Of a stretch of 6,859 nt of DNA, positions 5,714 to 6,859 are shown one piece after another (positions within the stretch are counted from its first letter, which is position 1; the number at the start of each line of letters is the position of its first letter). The notes below the pieces were generated by a model. It saw only the letters and a program-made list of their open reading frames with translations. It did not search any database and was not told the origin of the DNA. Source of the DNA: an uncultured Oscillibacter sp. (GTDB lineage: Bacteria > Bacillota > Clostridia > Oscillospirales > Oscillospiraceae); the NCBI GenBank assembly GCA_946183715.1, contig CAMHDB010000101.1, positions 1-6,859 on the forward strand. Reading direction: 5' to 3'. Made by a program: the position numbers and the translations under genes.

Positions 5714-6229
5714 AGCAAGCAAGTGCATGAACTCAATGAGGATATCCGCGACAGGGAGATTCGCCTGATTGGCTCCGACGGCGAGCAGATGGGGATTATG
5801 TCGTCCGCAGAGGCGTTGCGGATTGCCGAGGAACAGGACCTTGACCTTGTGAAAATCTCCCCGCAGGCAAAGCCGCCTGTCTGCAAGCTGATGAACTACG
5901 GGAAGTTCCGTTTCGAGCAGAGCAAGCGCGAGAAGGAAGCCCGGAAGAATCAGCATCAGGTGGAAATCAAGGAAATCCGAATGTCTCCGGGCATTGACAC
6001 GGGCGACTTTAACACCAAATTGAAGAGCGCCCGGAAGTTCATCGCCGACGGCAACCGCGTCAAGGTCTCCGTCCGTTTCCGGGGCCGCGAAATGGCCCAC
6101 ACGGATATCGGGCGCGACCTTCTCAACCAGTTCGCCGAACAGTGCGCCGATGTCGCCAGTCTGGAAAGAACCGCCCGGCTTGAGGGCCGGATGATGTCCA
6201 TTTTCCTCGCCCCGAAAGTCGGCAAGTAA
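5711..6229 (+). CDS. infC: Translation initiation factor IF-3
   Basis: A 172-residue IF3, starting at ATT (5711). IF3 binds the 30S subunit, prevents premature 50S joining and checks start-codon and initiator-tRNA pairing. The N-terminal domain holds LNEDIRDREIRLIGSDGEQMGI and the KPPVCKLMNYGKFRFEQSK region just before the Lys/Arg/Glu-rich linker helix (REKEARKNQHQVEIKEIRM). The C-terminal domain carries the family run SVRFRGREMAHTDIGRDLL and ends in FLAPKVGK. Both domains are complete and the length is normal. Non-AUG starts are the hallmark of infC: IF3 itself discriminates against them, giving autogenous repression of its own translation. It is the first gene of infC-rpmI-rplT; rpmI starts 39 bases after its stop. 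Choosing the downstream GTG at 5723 would drop four conserved residues and lose ribosome-site spacing. Confidence 0.97.
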   Translation: MSKQVHELNEDIRDREIRLIGSDGEQMGIMSSAEALRIAEEQDLDLVKISPQAKPPVCKLMNYGKFRFEQSKREKEARKNQHQVEIKEIRMSPGIDTGDFNTKLKSARKFIADGNRVKVSVRFRGREMAHTDIGRDLLNQFAEQCADVASLERTARLEGRMMSIFLAPKVGK

Positions 6230-6268
6230 CCGGGGCGTCCCGGAAATCACGGAAGGAGCAGTAACATC

Positions 6269-6466
6269 ATGCCCAAACTGAAAACCCACAGCGGCGCGAA
6301 AAAGAGATTCAGTGTTACCAAGACCGGCAAAATCAAGCGCGCCAAGGCCTACAAGCGCCATATCCTCACCAAGAAGGACACCAAACGGACGCGCCGTCTC
6401 CGCGCCGGCGGGTACGCGGACCCCACCAACGTGGACGCCATCCGCAGAATGATTCCCTACAAATAA
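6269..6466 (+). CDS. rpmI: 50S ribosomal protein L35 (bL35)
   Basis: A 65-residue, very basic protein of the large ribosomal subunit. It opens with the family signature MPKLKTHSGAKKRF, continues with GKIKRAKAYKRHILTKK and ends in RRMIPYK, matching L35 over its full normal length. The start has an AAGGAG Shine-Dalgarno (6253-6258), ten bases before ATG. It is the middle gene of the infC operon, 39 bases after infC and 29 bases before rplT. Confidence 0.98.
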   Translation: MPKLKTHSGAKKRFSVTKTGKIKRAKAYKRHILTKKDTKRTRRLRAGGYADPTNVDAIRRMIPYK

Positions 6467-6495
6467 GCCGGCGTATGTGACAGGAGGTTACGAAC

Positions 6496-6846
6496 ATGGC
6501 AAGAGTCAAAGGCGCGATGATGTCGCGCAAGAGAAGGAAGAAAATCCTGAAATTGGCCAAGGGCTACTGGGGCAGCAAGTCCAAGCACTTCCGCGTGGCC
6601 AATCAGGCCGTCATGAAGTCCCTGAGCTACGCCTATACCGGACGCCGCCTCAAAAAACGCGACTTCCGCGCCCTGTGGATTACGCGTATCTCCGCCGCCT
6701 GCAAGCTCAACGGCATGAACTACTCCACGTTCATGCACGGGCTGAAGCAGGCCGGCGTCGAGATGAACCGGAAAATGCTCTCCGAAATGGCAATCAGCGA
6801 CCCGGGCGCGTTCACGCGCCTGACCGAACTGGCCAAACAGGCCTGA
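6496..6846 (+). CDS. rplT: 50S ribosomal protein L20 (bL20)
   Basis: A 116-residue basic protein that binds 23S rRNA early in 50S assembly. The N-terminal extension (MARVKGAMMSRKRRKKILKL) and the motifs KGYWGSKSKHFRVANQAVM, AYTGRRLKKRDFRALWI and RISAACKLNGMNYS are all characteristic, and the length is standard. AGGAGG (6482-6487) lies eight bases before ATG. In Firmicutes this protein is also the repressor of its own operon, acting on the leader upstream of infC; the leader seen at 5552-5710 is its likely target. The stop codon is 13 bases from the window edge, so no downstream gene or terminator can be seen. Confidence 0.98.
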   Translation: MARVKGAMMSRKRRKKILKLAKGYWGSKSKHFRVANQAVMKSLSYAYTGRRLKKRDFRALWITRISAACKLNGMNYSTFMHGLKQAGVEMNRKMLSEMAISDPGAFTRLTELAKQA

Positions 6847-6859
6847 TATTGTCCCCGCC

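Overview
The window is about 6.9 kb of GC-rich DNA (a little over 60% G+C by eye) with every gene on the + strand. It looks like a chromosomal segment of a Gram-positive Firmicute, most likely a GC-rich member of the Clostridia. Four things point there: phoH-ybeY gene order, a RecD2-type (RecBC-independent) helicase, an exported protein with S-layer-homology (SLH) domains, and an infC-rpmI-rplT operon with an ATT start codon and a structured leader. This assignment is inference; there is no rRNA in the window to confirm it.

Layout. Positions 1-422 hold the 3' end of phoH, overlapping by one base the rRNA-maturation endonuclease gene ybeY (422-916). After 49 bases comes an unrecognised one-membrane-span protein (966-1289), then after 16 bases recD2 (1306-3504). 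These four genes are closely spaced and read as one transcription unit. A hairpin at 3511-3531 probably closes it. A monocistronic-looking gene (3598-5436) follows. It encodes a secreted 612-residue protein with SLH-like modules, two sets of near-perfect short tandem repeats and a C-terminal M15 (VanY-type) zinc peptidase domain, so it probably trims cell-wall peptides. A GC-rich hairpin region follows its stop codon.

The last part is the translation operon infC-rpmI-rplT (IF3, L35, L20). It has a near-consensus vegetative promoter (TTGACA, 17 bases, TACAAT at 5517-5545), a leader of about 158 bases, and then infC starting at ATT (5711). The leader contains an 8-base element that can pair with either of two identical upstream 8-mers or take part in a terminator-like hairpin followed by TTTT just before the infC ribosome site. 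This is the arrangement expected of an L20-responsive transcription attenuator.

Most of the window is housekeeping. I see no mobile element, CRISPR array, tRNA or rRNA, and no obviously new multi-gene system. The observations most worth a second look are the complete absence of the tetranucleotide GATC on either strand, the alternative pairings of the infC leader, and the repeat-bearing SLH/M15 protein.
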